64,000 nucleotides of DNA, taken from assembly GCA_050847315.1 (NCBI GenBank), contig CP193791.1; one strand, 5' to 3'. Source of the DNA: Cedecea sp000277545. GTDB lineage: Bacteria; Pseudomonadota; Gammaproteobacteria; Enterobacterales; Enterobacteriaceae. Positions 19,736 through 28,184 of the stretch are shown here, piece after piece. The translations under genes were made by a program, and so were the position numbers. Below the pieces are notes generated by a model. It was not told the DNA's origin and ran no database searches. It worked only from the letters and a program-made list of their open reading frames with translations. Each line of letters starts with the position of its first letter. Position 1 is the first letter of the stretch.

Positions 19736-21565
19736 ATGTGTGGAATTGTTGGCGCAGTGGCGCAACGTGATATCGCTGAAATCCTTCTCGAAGGGCTTCG
19801 TCGTCTGGAATACCGCGGGTACGACTCTGCGGGCCTGGCGGTTGTTGACGACAAAGGTCACATGACCCGTCTGCGTCGTCTGGGTAAAGTACAGAAACTG
19901 GCGGAAGCTGCGGAAGAAACCGCTCTGCATGGCGGCACTGGGATTGCCCATACCCGTTGGGCAACGCACGGCGAACCTTCAGAAATTAATGCTCACCCAC
20001 ATGTTTCCGACCACATTGTGGTCGTACACAACGGTATTATCGAAAACCACGAGCCGCTGCGTGAAGCGCTGCAGTCTCGCGGCTACACGTTTGTCTCCCA
20101 GACGGATACCGAAGTTATTGCTCATCTGGTGCATTGGGAACTGGAGCAGGGTGGCACGCTGCGCGACGCTGTCCTTCGCACTATTCCTCAGCTTCGCGGC
20201 GCTTATGGCACCGTAATCATGGATACCCGTAACCCGGATGTGCTGCTGGCCGCGCGTTCCGGTAGCCCGATGGTCATCGGCCTGGGCATGGGTGAAAACT
20301 TTATCGCCTCCGATCAGCTGGCGCTGCTGCCGGTAACCCGCCGCTTTATCTTCCTCGAAGAAGGTGATATCGCAGAAGTGACCCGTCGCGCGGTGACCGT
20401 TTTTGATACTAAAGGCGAGCAGGTTCAGCGCCCAGACATCGAATCCAATCTGCAGTATGACGCGGGCGACAAAGGCATTTACCGTCATTACATGCAGAAA
20501 GAGATCTACGAGCAGCCGAACGCCATCAAAAACACCCTGGCCGGGCGCATCAGCCACGGTGAAGTGGATTTGACGGAGCTGGGGCCAAAAGCCAATGAAA
20601 TGCTCTCTCAAGTTGAGCATATTCAAATCGTAGCCTGCGGTACGTCCTATAACTCAGGCATGGTTTCCCGCTACTGGTTTGAAGCGCTGGCCGGCGTGCC
20701 TTGCGATGTCGAAATCGCCTCTGAATTCCGCTACCGCAAATCTGCGGTGCGCCGCAACAGCCTGATGATCACCCTTTCCCAGTCTGGCGAAACAGCGGAC
20801 ACTCTCGCGGCGCTGCGCCTTTCCAAAGAGCTGGGCTATCTCGGTTCGCTGGCGATTTGTAACGTGGCAGGCTCTTCTCTGGTGCGTGAATCCGACCTGG
20901 CGCTGATGACCAATGCCGGAACGGAAATCGGCGTGGCCTCAACCAAAGCGTTTACCACTCAACTGACCGTACTGTTGATGCTGGTGGCTAAGCTGAGTCG
21001 CCTGAAAGGCGCTGACGCACAGGTTGAGCAAGATATCGTACATGGCCTGCAGGCGCTGCCAAGCCGTATCGAGCAAATGCTGTCCCAGGACAAACGCATT
21101 GAGCAGCTGGCGGAAGATTTCTCTGACAAACATCATGCGCTGTTCCTTGGCCGTGGCGATCAGTACCCGATCGCCATGGAAGGTGCGCTGAAGCTGAAAG
21201 AGATCTCCTATATTCACGCTGAAGCCTATGCGGCAGGCGAGCTGAAGCACGGCCCGCTGGCGCTGATCGATGCTGATATGCCGGTTATCGTTGTGGCTCC
21301 GAACAACGAGCTGTTGGAAAAACTGAAATCCAACATCGAAGAGGTTCGCGCCCGCGGTGGCCAGCTGTATGTGTTCGCCGACCGTGACGCCGGCTTTACC
21401 AGCAGCGACAACATGCACATCATCGAGATGCCGCATGTGGAAGAGGTGATTGCGCCTATCTTCTACACCGTGCCGCTGCAACTGCTGTCCTACCACGTGG
21501 CGCTGATCAAAGGCACCGACGTGGACCAGCCGCGTAACCTGGCGAAATCGGTAACAGTGGAATAA
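19736..21565 (+). CDS. glmS: glutamine-fructose-6-phosphate aminotransferase GlmS
   Basis: GlmS converts fructose-6-P and glutamine to glucosamine-6-P, the first step of amino-sugar synthesis. The N-terminal glutaminase domain begins with catalytic Cys2 (MCGIVGAV). Two SIS isomerase domains fill the C-terminal 370 residues (CGTSYNSG, SQSGETADT, ending AKSVTVE). The 609 residues equal the E. coli chain. In E. coli the leader is targeted by sRNA GlmZ. The hairpin CTCCGG/CCGGAA at 19667-19682 and the sequence just before the ATG look comparable, but no pairing was computed. Confidence 0.98.
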   Translation: MCGIVGAVAQRDIAEILLEGLRRLEYRGYDSAGLAVVDDKGHMTRLRRLGKVQKLAEAAEETALHGGTGIAHTRWATHGEPSEINAHPHVSDHIVVVHNGIIENHEPLREALQSRGYTFVSQTDTEVIAHLVHWELEQGGTLRDAVLRTIPQLRGAYGTVIMDTRNPDVLLAARSGSPMVIGLGMGENFIASDQLALLPVTRRFIFLEEGDIAEVTRRAVTVFDTKGEQVQRPDIESNLQYDAGDKGIYRHYMQKEIYEQPNAIKNTLAGRISHGEVDLTELGPKANEMLSQVEHIQIVACGTSYNSGMVSRYWFEALAGVPCDVEIASEFRYRKSAVRRNSLMITLSQSGETADTLAALRLSKELGYLGSLAICNVAGSSLVRESDLALMTNAGTEIGVASTKAFTTQLTVLLMLVAKLSRLKGADAQVEQDIVHGLQALPSRIEQMLSQDKRIEQLAEDFSDKHHALFLGRGDQYPIAMEGALKLKEISYIHAEAYAAGELKHGPLALIDADMPVIVVAPNNELLEKLKSNIEEVRARGGQLYVFADRDAGFTSSDNMHIIEMPHVEEVIAPIFYTVPLQLLSYHVALIKGTDVDQPRNLAKSVTVE

Positions 21566-21590
21566 GCTGTTGTCATAAATGTTGAAGAAT

Positions 21591-21616
21591 AAGCTGCCTA
21601 CGGGCAGCTTTTTTAT
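21591..21616 (+). terminator. glmUS terminator
   Basis: AAGCTGCC and GGCAGCTT pair around TACG, followed by TTTTTATTT. This is a canonical intrinsic terminator 25 bp after glmS. Confidence 0.88.
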
Positions 21617-21696
21617 TTCTTGCTGTTTAATTATAACTATTTGATTTTAATTGTGATGATGAGTGGGTTTGGCTTAGGTTTTGCTGTTGAATTGCA

Positions 21697-21747
21697 TTGT
21701 CATAAAACTGTCATAATTCGTACATTTAACTGTCACCAAACTGTCCT
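21697..21747 (+). promoter_or_regulatory. two PHO boxes (PhoB sites) of the pst operon
   Basis: Box 1 (21697-21714) is two CTGTCAT-like direct repeats with an A/T spacer, and box 2 (21730-21747) is CTGTCACCAAACTGTCCT. Each is close to the PHO box consensus of CTGTCAT repeats separated by 4 bp. They lie 58-108 bp before the pstS ATG, as in E. coli, and replace a -35. Phosphate-starvation control by PhoB is therefore expected. Confidence 0.9.
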
Positions 21748-21804
21748 ATTTTCTACCCTGTATTCAATTAAACAACAATTTACGAACATCTGGCAGGAGA
21801 CATT

Positions 21805-22845
21805 ATGAACGTTATGCGTACCACTGTCGCAACTGTTGTCGCCGCGACCTTATCTCTGAGCGCTTCTACTGCGTTTGCAGCTGCAAGCCTGACTGGCGCT
21901 GGTGCAACCTTCCCTGCGCCGGTGTATGCCAAGTGGGCAGATACCTACCAGAAAGAAACTGGTAACAAGGTGAACTACCAGGGTATCGGTTCCTCCGGCG
22001 GCGTGAAGCAAATCATTGCTAACACCGTTGACTTCGGCGCTTCTGACGCCCCTCTGGCGGATGACAAATTACAGCAAGAAGGCCTGTTCCAGTTCCCTAC
22101 CGTAATCGGTGGCGTAGTGCTGGCGGTTAACCTGCCTGGCTTCAAGTCTGGCGAGCTGGTCCTGGACGGCAAAACCCTGGGTGACATCTACCTGGGCACC
22201 ATCAAAAAATGGAACGACCCGGCGATTGCTAAGCTGAACCCAGGCCACAAACTGCCGGATCAGAACATCGCGGTTGTTCGTCGTGCTGACGGCTCCGGTA
22301 CTTCCTTCGTGTTCACCAGCTACCTGTCTAAAGTGAACGAAGAGTGGAAATCTAAAATTGGCGCAGGCTCTACCGTTAACTGGCCAACCGGTCTGGGCGG
22401 CAAAGGCAACGACGGCATCGCAGCCTTCGTACAGCGTCTGCCAGGCTCCATTGGCTACGTTGAATACGCTTATGCTAAGCAGAACAACCTGACTTACACC
22501 AAGCTGCTGTCCGCTGACGGTAAACCAGTTAGCCCGACCGAAGCAAACTTTGCTAACGCGGCTAAAGGCGCTGACTGGAGCAAATCCTTCGCACAGGATC
22601 TGACCAACCAGAAAGGTGACGAAGCGTGGCCAATCACCTCCACCACCTTCATCCTGGTCCACAAAGAGCAGAAAAACCCTGAGCAGGGCGCAGAAGTGCT
22701 GAAGTTCTTTGACTGGGCATACAAATCTGGCGCGAAAGAAGCTAACGCCCTGGATTACGCAACGCTGCCAGCCTCTGTGGTTGAACAAGTTCGCGCTGCA
22801 TGGAAGACCAATGTAAAAGACAGTTCCGGTAAGGCGCTGTACTAA
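21805..22845 (+). CDS. pstS: periplasmic phosphate-binding protein PstS
   Basis: PstS captures phosphate in the periplasm for the high-affinity Pst ABC importer. The 346 residues equal E. coli. A signal peptide (residues 1-25, VMRTTVATVVAATLSLSAS, cleaved near AFA-A) is followed by ASLTGAGATFPAPVYAKW. The phosphate-binding GSSGGVKQ and RRADGSGTS motifs are intact. A 64-nt gap with a stable hairpin separates it from pstC, which fits higher expression of the binding protein than of the permease. Confidence 0.98.
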   Translation: MNVMRTTVATVVAATLSLSASTAFAAASLTGAGATFPAPVYAKWADTYQKETGNKVNYQGIGSSGGVKQIIANTVDFGASDAPLADDKLQQEGLFQFPTVIGGVVLAVNLPGFKSGELVLDGKTLGDIYLGTIKKWNDPAIAKLNPGHKLPDQNIAVVRRADGSGTSFVFTSYLSKVNEEWKSKIGAGSTVNWPTGLGGKGNDGIAAFVQRLPGSIGYVEYAYAKQNNLTYTKLLSADGKPVSPTEANFANAAKGADWSKSFAQDLTNQKGDEAWPITSTTFILVHKEQKNPEQGAEVLKFFDWAYKSGAKEANALDYATLPASVVEQVRAAWKTNVKDSSGKALY

Positions 22846-22858
22846 GTGCAAAAATCTG

Positions 22859-22878
22859 GGGTAACAGGTATGTTACCC
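22859..22878 (+). promoter_or_regulatory. pstS-pstC intercistronic hairpin
   Basis: GGGTAACA and TGTTACCC form a perfect 8-bp stem with a GGTA loop, without a U-tract. Such hairpins between a binding-protein gene and its permease genes protect the upstream mRNA or attenuate downstream expression. The role here is inferred. Confidence 0.6.
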
Positions 22879-22909
22879 CGGTTTATTCAGCAACTACGAA
22901 GAGTACGCT

Positions 22910-23872
22910 ATGGCTGTGACTAAGCCGACGTTTAAAGCCCCTGGCAAACAAGGCGATGTAATTTTCAGTGCGCTGGTAAGACTGGCTGCGCTGATTGTGC
23001 TATTTCTGCTGGGTGGGATTATCATCTCGCTGTTTATCTCCTCGCTGCCGAGCATTGAGAAGTTTGGCTTCTCTTTCCTCTGGTCCAAAGAGTGGGATGC
23101 CCCTAATGAAGTCTTCGGTGCACTGGTGCCGATCTACGGAACCCTCGTAACCTCGTTTATCGCACTGCTGATTGCGGTTCCGGTGAGCTTTGGTATCGCG
23201 CTGTTCCTGACAGAACTTGCGCCTGGCTGGCTGAAGCGCCCGCTGGGTATCGCCATTGAACTGCTGGCGGCCATTCCAAGTATCGTGTACGGCATGTGGG
23301 GCCTGTTTATCTTTGCTCCCCTGTTCGCGACTTACTTCCAGGAACCCGTAGGCAACGTGCTCTCTGCCGTGCCTATCGTTGGCGCGCTGTTCTCTGGCCC
23401 TGCGTTTGGTATCGGCATTCTTGCCGCCGGCGTGATCCTCGCCATTATGATCATCCCTTACATTGCCTCCGTGATGCGCGATGTCTTCGAACAAACGCCA
23501 GTGATGATGAAAGAATCGGCCTACGGCATCGGCTGTACCACCTGGGAAGTTATCTGGCGCATTGTTTTGCCGTTCACCAAAAACGGCGTTATTGGCGGCG
23601 TGATGCTTGGCCTTGGCCGTGCGCTGGGTGAAACCATGGCGGTGACCTTTATCATCGGCAACACCTACCAGCTCGACAGCGCCTCACTGTATATGCCGGG
23701 CAACAGTATTACCTCTGCGCTGGCGAACGAATTTGCCGAAGCAGAATCCGGCCTGCATACCGCCGCGCTGATGGAGCTTGGCCTAATTCTGTTTGTGATT
23801 ACCTTTATCGTACTGGCTATCTCTAAGTTCATGATTATGCGCCTGGCGAAAAACGAAGGGGCTCGCTCATGA
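22910..23872 (+). CDS. pstC: phosphate ABC transporter permease PstC
   Basis: PstC is one of the two inner-membrane channel subunits of the Pst importer. The 320 residues (E. coli 319) show six hydrophobic segments and the BPD-transporter EAA loop (ESAYGIGCTTWEVIWRIVLP). The stop overlaps the pstA start by 4 nt (ATGA). Its place between pstS and pstA is standard for the operon. Confidence 0.98.
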   Translation: MAVTKPTFKAPGKQGDVIFSALVRLAALIVLFLLGGIIISLFISSLPSIEKFGFSFLWSKEWDAPNEVFGALVPIYGTLVTSFIALLIAVPVSFGIALFLTELAPGWLKRPLGIAIELLAAIPSIVYGMWGLFIFAPLFATYFQEPVGNVLSAVPIVGALFSGPAFGIGILAAGVILAIMIIPYIASVMRDVFEQTPVMMKESAYGIGCTTWEVIWRIVLPFTKNGVIGGVMLGLGRALGETMAVTFIIGNTYQLDSASLYMPGNSITSALANEFAEAESGLHTAALMELGLILFVITFIVLAISKFMIMRLAKNEGARS

Positions 23873-24759
23873 CCACGATGGAAATGCAAAGCAGCGCGGC
23901 ACTGGCTGAGTCGCGCCGCAAAATGCAGGCGCGTCGCCGCATGAAGAACCGTATCGCCCTGACGCTCTCTATGGCGACCATGGTGTTCGGTCTGTTTTGG
24001 CTGGTGTGGATCCTGTTTTCCACGGTAACCCGCGGCATCGACGGCATGTCGCTGGCGCTGTTTACCGAAATGACGCCTCCGCCTAATACCGCGGGCGGTG
24101 GCCTGGCTAACGCCCTGGCGGGCAGCGGCCTGCTGATCCTGTGGGCGACCGTTATCGGTACGCCGCTGGGCATCATGGCCGGGATTTATCTGGCCGAATA
24201 TGGCCGTAAATCCGCCCTGGCCGAAGTGATTCGTTTTATTAACGACATTCTTCTGTCCGCCCCATCGATTGTGGTCGGTCTGTTCGTTTACACCATCGTG
24301 GTGGCGAAAATGGAACACTTCTCCGGCTGGGCGGGCGTGATTGCGCTGGCGCTGCTGCAGGTGCCTATCGTCATTCGTACCACTGAAAACATGCTGAAAC
24401 TGGTGCCGGACAGCCTGCGCGAAGCAGCTTACGCACTGGGAACACCAAAATGGAAGATGATCTCCGCGATTACGCTTAAGGCGTCCGTCTCCGGGATTAT
24501 CACCGGCGTGCTGCTGGCGATTGCCCGTATCGCTGGCGAAACCGCTCCGCTGCTCTTCACCTCCCTCTCCAACCAGTTCTGGAGCACGGACATGATGCAG
24601 CCTATCGCCAACCTGCCGGTGACCATTTTCAAATTTGCGATGAGCCCGTTTGCCGAGTGGCAACAGCTGGCCTGGGCAGGGGTGCTGATTATTACCCTCT
24701 GCGTGCTGCTGCTGAACATTCTGGCGCGCGTGATTTTCTCGAAGAGTAAACACGGTTAA
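23869..24759 (+). CDS. pstA: phosphate ABC transporter permease PstA
   Basis: PstA is the second Pst channel subunit. The 296 residues equal E. coli. The basic N-terminus (ESRRKMQARRRMKNR) precedes six membrane segments, and the EAA loop (LREAAYALGTPKWKMISAI) contacts PstB. It is coupled to pstC by a 4-nt overlap. The following 47-nt spacer contains a GC-rich hairpin (CGGCGC near 24766 with GCGCCG near 24782) before pstB. Confidence 0.98.
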   Translation: MTTMEMQSSAALAESRRKMQARRRMKNRIALTLSMATMVFGLFWLVWILFSTVTRGIDGMSLALFTEMTPPPNTAGGGLANALAGSGLLILWATVIGTPLGIMAGIYLAEYGRKSALAEVIRFINDILLSAPSIVVGLFVYTIVVAKMEHFSGWAGVIALALLQVPIVIRTTENMLKLVPDSLREAAYALGTPKWKMISAITLKASVSGIITGVLLAIARIAGETAPLLFTSLSNQFWSTDMMQPIANLPVTIFKFAMSPFAEWQQLAWAGVLIITLCVLLLNILARVIFSKSKHG

Positions 24760-24806
24760 ATTTTACGGCGCGGCCCTCGCGGCGCCGGACGGAGATTAAG
24801 ACACAG

Positions 24807-25580
24807 ATGAGTAAGGTTGATTTAGCCCCAGGCAAAATCCAGGTTCGCGATCTGAACTTCTATTACGGTAAGTTCCACGCCCTGAAGAACATCAATCTGG
24901 ATATCGCGAAGAACCAGGTTACCGCCTTCATTGGGCCGTCAGGCTGTGGTAAATCCACCCTGCTGCGTACCTTTAACAAAATGTACTCGCTCTACCCTGA
25001 GCAGCGTGCAGAAGGTGAAATCCTGCTGGATGGGGAAAATATTCTCACCCAGAGCCAGGACATCGCCCTGCTGCGTGCCAAAGTCGGCATGGTCTTCCAG
25101 AAGCCGACGCCGTTCCCGATGTCTATTTACGACAACATCGCTTTTGGCGTGCGTCTGTTTGAAAAGCTGTCCCGCAGCGACATGGATGAACGCGTGCAGT
25201 GGGCATTGACCAAAGCCGCGCTGTGGAACGAAACTAAAGATAAACTGCACCAGAGCGGCTATAGCCTCTCCGGTGGTCAGCAGCAGCGTCTGTGCATCGC
25301 TCGCGGCATCGCGATTCGCCCGGAAGTTCTGCTGCTGGATGAGCCGTGTTCCGCGCTTGACCCGATCTCCACCGGGCGTATTGAAGAGCTGATCACCGAG
25401 CTGAAAGAAGACTATACCGTAGTGATCGTGACCCACAACATGCAGCAGGCGGCGCGTTGTTCTGACCACACGGCGTTTATGTACCTCGGCGAGCTGATCG
25501 AATTCAGCGAAACCGATACGCTGTTTACTACGCCAGCGAAGAAACAAACCGAAGATTACATTACTGGCCGCTACGGTTGA
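24807..25580 (+). CDS. pstB: phosphate ABC transporter ATP-binding protein PstB
   Basis: PstB is the ATPase of the Pst importer and, with PhoU and PhoR, part of phosphate sensing. The 257 residues match E. coli. Walker A GPSGCGKST is near residue 43, the ABC signature LSGGQQQR near 152 and Walker B VLLLDEPCSALD just after. The H-loop is in VTHNMQQA. phoU starts 13 nt after its stop. Confidence 0.98.
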   Translation: MSKVDLAPGKIQVRDLNFYYGKFHALKNINLDIAKNQVTAFIGPSGCGKSTLLRTFNKMYSLYPEQRAEGEILLDGENILTQSQDIALLRAKVGMVFQKPTPFPMSIYDNIAFGVRLFEKLSRSDMDERVQWALTKAALWNETKDKLHQSGYSLSGGQQQRLCIARGIAIRPEVLLLDEPCSALDPISTGRIEELITELKEDYTVVIVTHNMQQAARCSDHTAFMYLGELIEFSETDTLFTTPAKKQTEDYITGRYG

Positions 25581-25593
25581 TTTGGAGAGCGCG

Positions 25594-26319
25594 ATGGATA
25601 ACCTCAACTTAAACAAACACATTTCTGGCCAGTTCAACGCCGAGCTGGAGTACATCCGTACTCAGGTGATGACGATGGGCGGGCTGGTGGAACAACAGCT
25701 CTCCGACGCGATCACCGCGATGCACAACCAGGACAGCGAGCTGGCGAAGCGCGTTATCGCCGGTGACCAGAAGGTCAACATGATGGAAGTGGCGATCGAT
25801 GAAGCCTGCGTGCGTATCATCGCCAAACGCCAGCCTACCGCCAGCGACCTGCGCCTGGTGATGGCGATCATCAAAACCATCGCCGAGCTGGAACGTATTG
25901 GCGACGTAGCGGACAAAATTTGCCGCACCGCGCTGGAGAAGTTCTCCCAGCAGCACCAGCCGCTGTTGGTCAGCCTGGAATCGCTGGGGCGCCACACCGT
26001 GCAGATGCTGCACGACGTGCTGGACGCTTTTGCGCGTATGGATCTGGACGAAGCGGTGCGTATTTACCGCGAAGACAAGAAAGTTGACCAGGAATATGAA
26101 GGCATCGTGCGTCAGCTGATGACCTACATGATGGAAGACTCCCGTACCATTCCAAGCGTGCTGACCGCGCTGTTCTGCGCCCGCTCCATCGAGCGCATCG
26201 GTGACCGCTGCCAGAACATCTGCGAATACATCTTCTACTTCGTGAAGGGGCAGGATTTCCGTCACGTGGGCGGGGATGAGCTGGACAAGCTGCTGGCGGG
26301 TAAAGATCCGAAAGAGTAA
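25594..26319 (+). CDS. phoU: phosphate signalling protein PhoU
   Basis: PhoU keeps the PhoR-PhoB system off when phosphate is plentiful and restrains Pst transport. The protein is an all-helical duplication with two E/DxxxD metal-binding repeats, AELERIGDVADKI and RSIERIGDRCQNI. The open frame begins at a TTG (25582), but the ATG at 25594 (MDNLNLNKHISG) matches the E. coli start and gives its 241 residues. REP-like palindromes follow its stop. Confidence 0.97.
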   Translation: MDNLNLNKHISGQFNAELEYIRTQVMTMGGLVEQQLSDAITAMHNQDSELAKRVIAGDQKVNMMEVAIDEACVRIIAKRQPTASDLRLVMAIIKTIAELERIGDVADKICRTALEKFSQQHQPLLVSLESLGRHTVQMLHDVLDAFARMDLDEAVRIYREDKKVDQEYEGIVRQLMTYMMEDSRTIPSVLTALFCARSIERIGDRCQNICEYIFYFVKGQDFRHVGGDELDKLLAGKDPKE

Positions 26320-26330
26320 GCATTTCCGTT

Positions 26331-26403
26331 CCCTCTCCTTTTAGGAGAGGGGTCGACGCTTCTTTCCCCCCTCTCCCCTTTGGGAGAGGGCTGGGGTGAG
26401 GGG
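26331..26403. repeat. REP-like palindromes between phoU and yiiM
   Basis: A short unit (26331-26352, CCCTCTCCTTTTAGGAGAGGGG) is followed by a full unit (26366-26403) with arms CCCTCTCCCC and GGGAGAGGG and the tail CTGGGGTGAGGGG. The second ends 4 bp from the yiiM stop. The two genes flanking it are far apart in E. coli K-12. Confidence 0.85.
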
Positions 26404-26406
26404 CCG

Positions 26407-27084
26407 TTACTTCCCGAACAAACGCCGAGAATTATCCTCGATCTTCCCTGAAATTCTGCGCTTCTGCATTGTTCTGCTCCAGCTTACCGACAACCCAGCC
26501 GCTGACAAAAGCCGATGATACTGTGAATCATCAAATGGCATATGCCAGGCAATGGCGATAGCTTCTGCCACCGTCACGTCGCTAACGCGAGAGGCCAGTT
26601 CCAGCGGTGCATCGGCGGAAACATTCCCCGCCAGAATCACGCGATAAAGCCAGCCGCAGTAGCCCGCTTCCTGCATCCGCGTTGCCATATCCTCTACGCC
26701 AAAATGGTAGTTCAGCTTAAAGCAGGGCGAACGAGGCTGAGTCACCTGAATCAGCGCTTCACCCCAGCGGTAAATATCCCCCATACAGACGTTCTTTTCC
26801 GTCATCCCTTCCGTGGACAGGTTTTCGCCGAAGGCCGGGGCGTTAAACAAATCGATTTTATCCGGGAAGAGTTGCGCCCAGTGCTGATAATGCTCGCGCG
26901 GATAGTGGCACAGCGCCCTGTCTGGCCCGCCGTGAATCACTTTCTCCGCCTGCTCGTCGCCCTCCAGCCCAAGCTCGGTCAGGCGAAGTTCGCCGTCCAC
27001 CTGCACCTTGGCGATGGCGCTGGGCCGACTCCCTTCGTAAGCACGGATCTGACCAACGTAAACCTGAAGCGGATAGCGATGCAT
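26407..27084 (-). CDS. yiiM: MOSC-domain protein YiiM (6-N-hydroxylaminopurine resistance)
   Basis: YiiM is a molybdenum-cofactor-dependent reductase that detoxifies N-hydroxylated base analogues such as 6-hydroxylaminopurine. The 225 residues (E. coli 224) contain a MOSC domain with GLEGDEQA, the HGGPDRALCHYPREHY block and the presumed cofactor cysteine in QPRSPCFKLNYHF. The C-terminal region ending RRISGKIEDNSRRLFGK is conserved. It sits downstream of sodA on the same strand. In E. coli kdgT lies between them; it is absent here. Confidence 0.95.
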   Translation of the reverse strand: MHRYPLQVYVGQIRAYEGSRPSAIAKVQVDGELRLTELGLEGDEQAEKVIHGGPDRALCHYPREHYQHWAQLFPDKIDLFNAPAFGENLSTEGMTEKNVCMGDIYRWGEALIQVTQPRSPCFKLNYHFGVEDMATRMQEAGYCGWLYRVILAGNVSADAPLELASRVSDVTVAEAIAIAWHMPFDDSQYHRLLSAAGLSVSWSRTMQKRRISGKIEDNSRRLFGK

Positions 27085-27107
27085 AAGCGACTCCCTGCGA
27101 AATAGAC

Positions 27108-27136
27108 ATAAAAAAAGCGAGCCATCAGGCTCGCTT
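27108..27136 (-). terminator. sodA terminator
   Basis: AAGCGAGCC (27115-27123) pairs with GGCTCGCTT (27128-27136). Read on the minus strand, the stem is followed by a run of eight T. It lies 20 bp after the sodA stop. Confidence 0.88.
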
Positions 27137-27157
27137 CTCTAAGGTCGTATTGCAACC

Positions 27158-27778
27158 TTATTTTTTAGCGGCGAAACGTGCTGCTGCTTCGTCCCAGTTA
27201 ACCACGTTCCAGAACTCTTTCGCGTAGTCCGGGCGACGGTTCTGGAATTTCAGGTAGTAAGCGTGTTCCCAAACGTCCAGGCCCACAATCGGGAAGCCGG
27301 AAGCGCCGGAGATAGCTTCGCCCATCAGCGGGCTGTCCTGGTTTGCAGTAGAGACTACAGCCAGTTTGTCGCCTTTCAGTACCAGCCACGCCCAGCCGGA
27401 GCCGAAACGGGTAGCGGCTGCTTTTTCGAACTCAGCTTTGAACGCGTCAACGCTGCCGAAATCGCGCTCGATAGCGGCTTTCAGGTCACCTTTCAGCTCG
27501 GTACCTTTTTTCAGGCCTTTCCAGAAGAAGCTGTGGTTAGCGTGGCCACCGGCGTTGTTACGCAGTACGGTTTTCTTATCCGCAGGCAGCTGATCCAGTT
27601 TAGCGATCAGTTCTTCAGCAGACAGGCTGGCAAACTCAGGCAGGGATTCCAGCGCGGCGTTCGCGTTGTTGACATAAGCCTGGTGGTGTTTGCTGTGGTG
27701 GATTTCCATGGTTTCTTTGTCGAAATGCGGTTCCAGCGCGTCGTAAGCGTAAGGCAGGGATGGCAGTGTATAGCTCAT
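27158..27778 (-). CDS. sodA: manganese superoxide dismutase SodA
   Basis: SodA dismutates superoxide in the cytoplasm with a Mn cofactor. The frame opens upstream at METMN, but MSYTLPSLPYAYDALEPHF is the E. coli start and gives the same 206 residues. Metal ligands are visible: His in EIHHSKHHQAY, His in GGHANHSFFW, Asp and His in DVWEHAYY. The promoter region shows a Fur-like box, in keeping with iron- and oxygen-responsive control in E. coli. Confidence 0.98.
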   Translation of the reverse strand: MSYTLPSLPYAYDALEPHFDKETMEIHHSKHHQAYVNNANAALESLPEFASLSAEELIAKLDQLPADKKTVLRNNAGGHANHSFFWKGLKKGTELKGDLKAAIERDFGSVDAFKAEFEKAAATRFGSGWAWLVLKGDKLAVVSTANQDSPLMGEAISGASGFPIVGLDVWEHAYYLKFQNRRPDYAKEFWNVVNWDEAAARFAAKK

Positions 27779-27842
27779 ATTCATCGTCTCCATTAACGTA
27801 GAGCGGCTGTAATGCTGTTAACGCCGCGTAATCAGTCGGTTC

Positions 27843-27879
27843 ATTATAGTTAATTAAATGATATTGAAAATGTTTATCA
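27843..27879 (-). promoter_or_regulatory. sodA promoter with Fur-like box
   Basis: On the minus strand a perfect -10 TATAAT occupies 27848-27843. Upstream of it, TGAAAATGTTTATCA (27865-27879, plus strand reading) agrees with the 7-1-7 Fur consensus TGATAATNATTATCA at all but two defined positions. Fur repression of sodA is known in E. coli. Confidence 0.7.
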
Positions 27880-28122
27880 ATGCCGTACTTAGCGTGTGGT
27901 TATAACTTTTCTTCATGAAACCACGGCTTACGGCTATAACGCAGCGGGTAAAAAGCCATTTTCCCAGAGTAACGGCGAATTGTTACCCGGTCGTGACGTA
28001 ACGGCATGAGAAGAACCTGAGAGGAGTACAAATTGTGATCGCCATCGGCGGCACTCGCTGAATTTTGCCAGCTTCATCGGGCGCGCGGCATTGCCCTGAA
28101 GGTTAGCCCGCAGCTCACTCTT

Positions 28123-28128
28123 TAGACT
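28123..28128 (+). promoter_or_regulatory. predicted rhaT -10 element
   Basis: TAGACT, 57 bp before the rhaT start, is identical to the -10 hexamer seen upstream of rhaB (31251-31256). Shared weak -10 elements fit promoters that depend on RhaS and CRP. The rest of the 406-bp sodA-rhaT gap (27779-28184) shows no gene. I could not define RhaS half-sites with certainty. Confidence 0.45.
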
Positions 28129-28184
28129 CGTTGACATTGCAGGCTGTCGCAGAGGCGACGGCCCAAAAACAGCGAGGGTTAATC

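Noticed and set aside
28131..28184. Upstream extension of rhaT
   Set aside because: The extra residues have no resemblance to RhaT, and the ATG at 28185 has the better ribosome site and matches the E. coli N-terminus.
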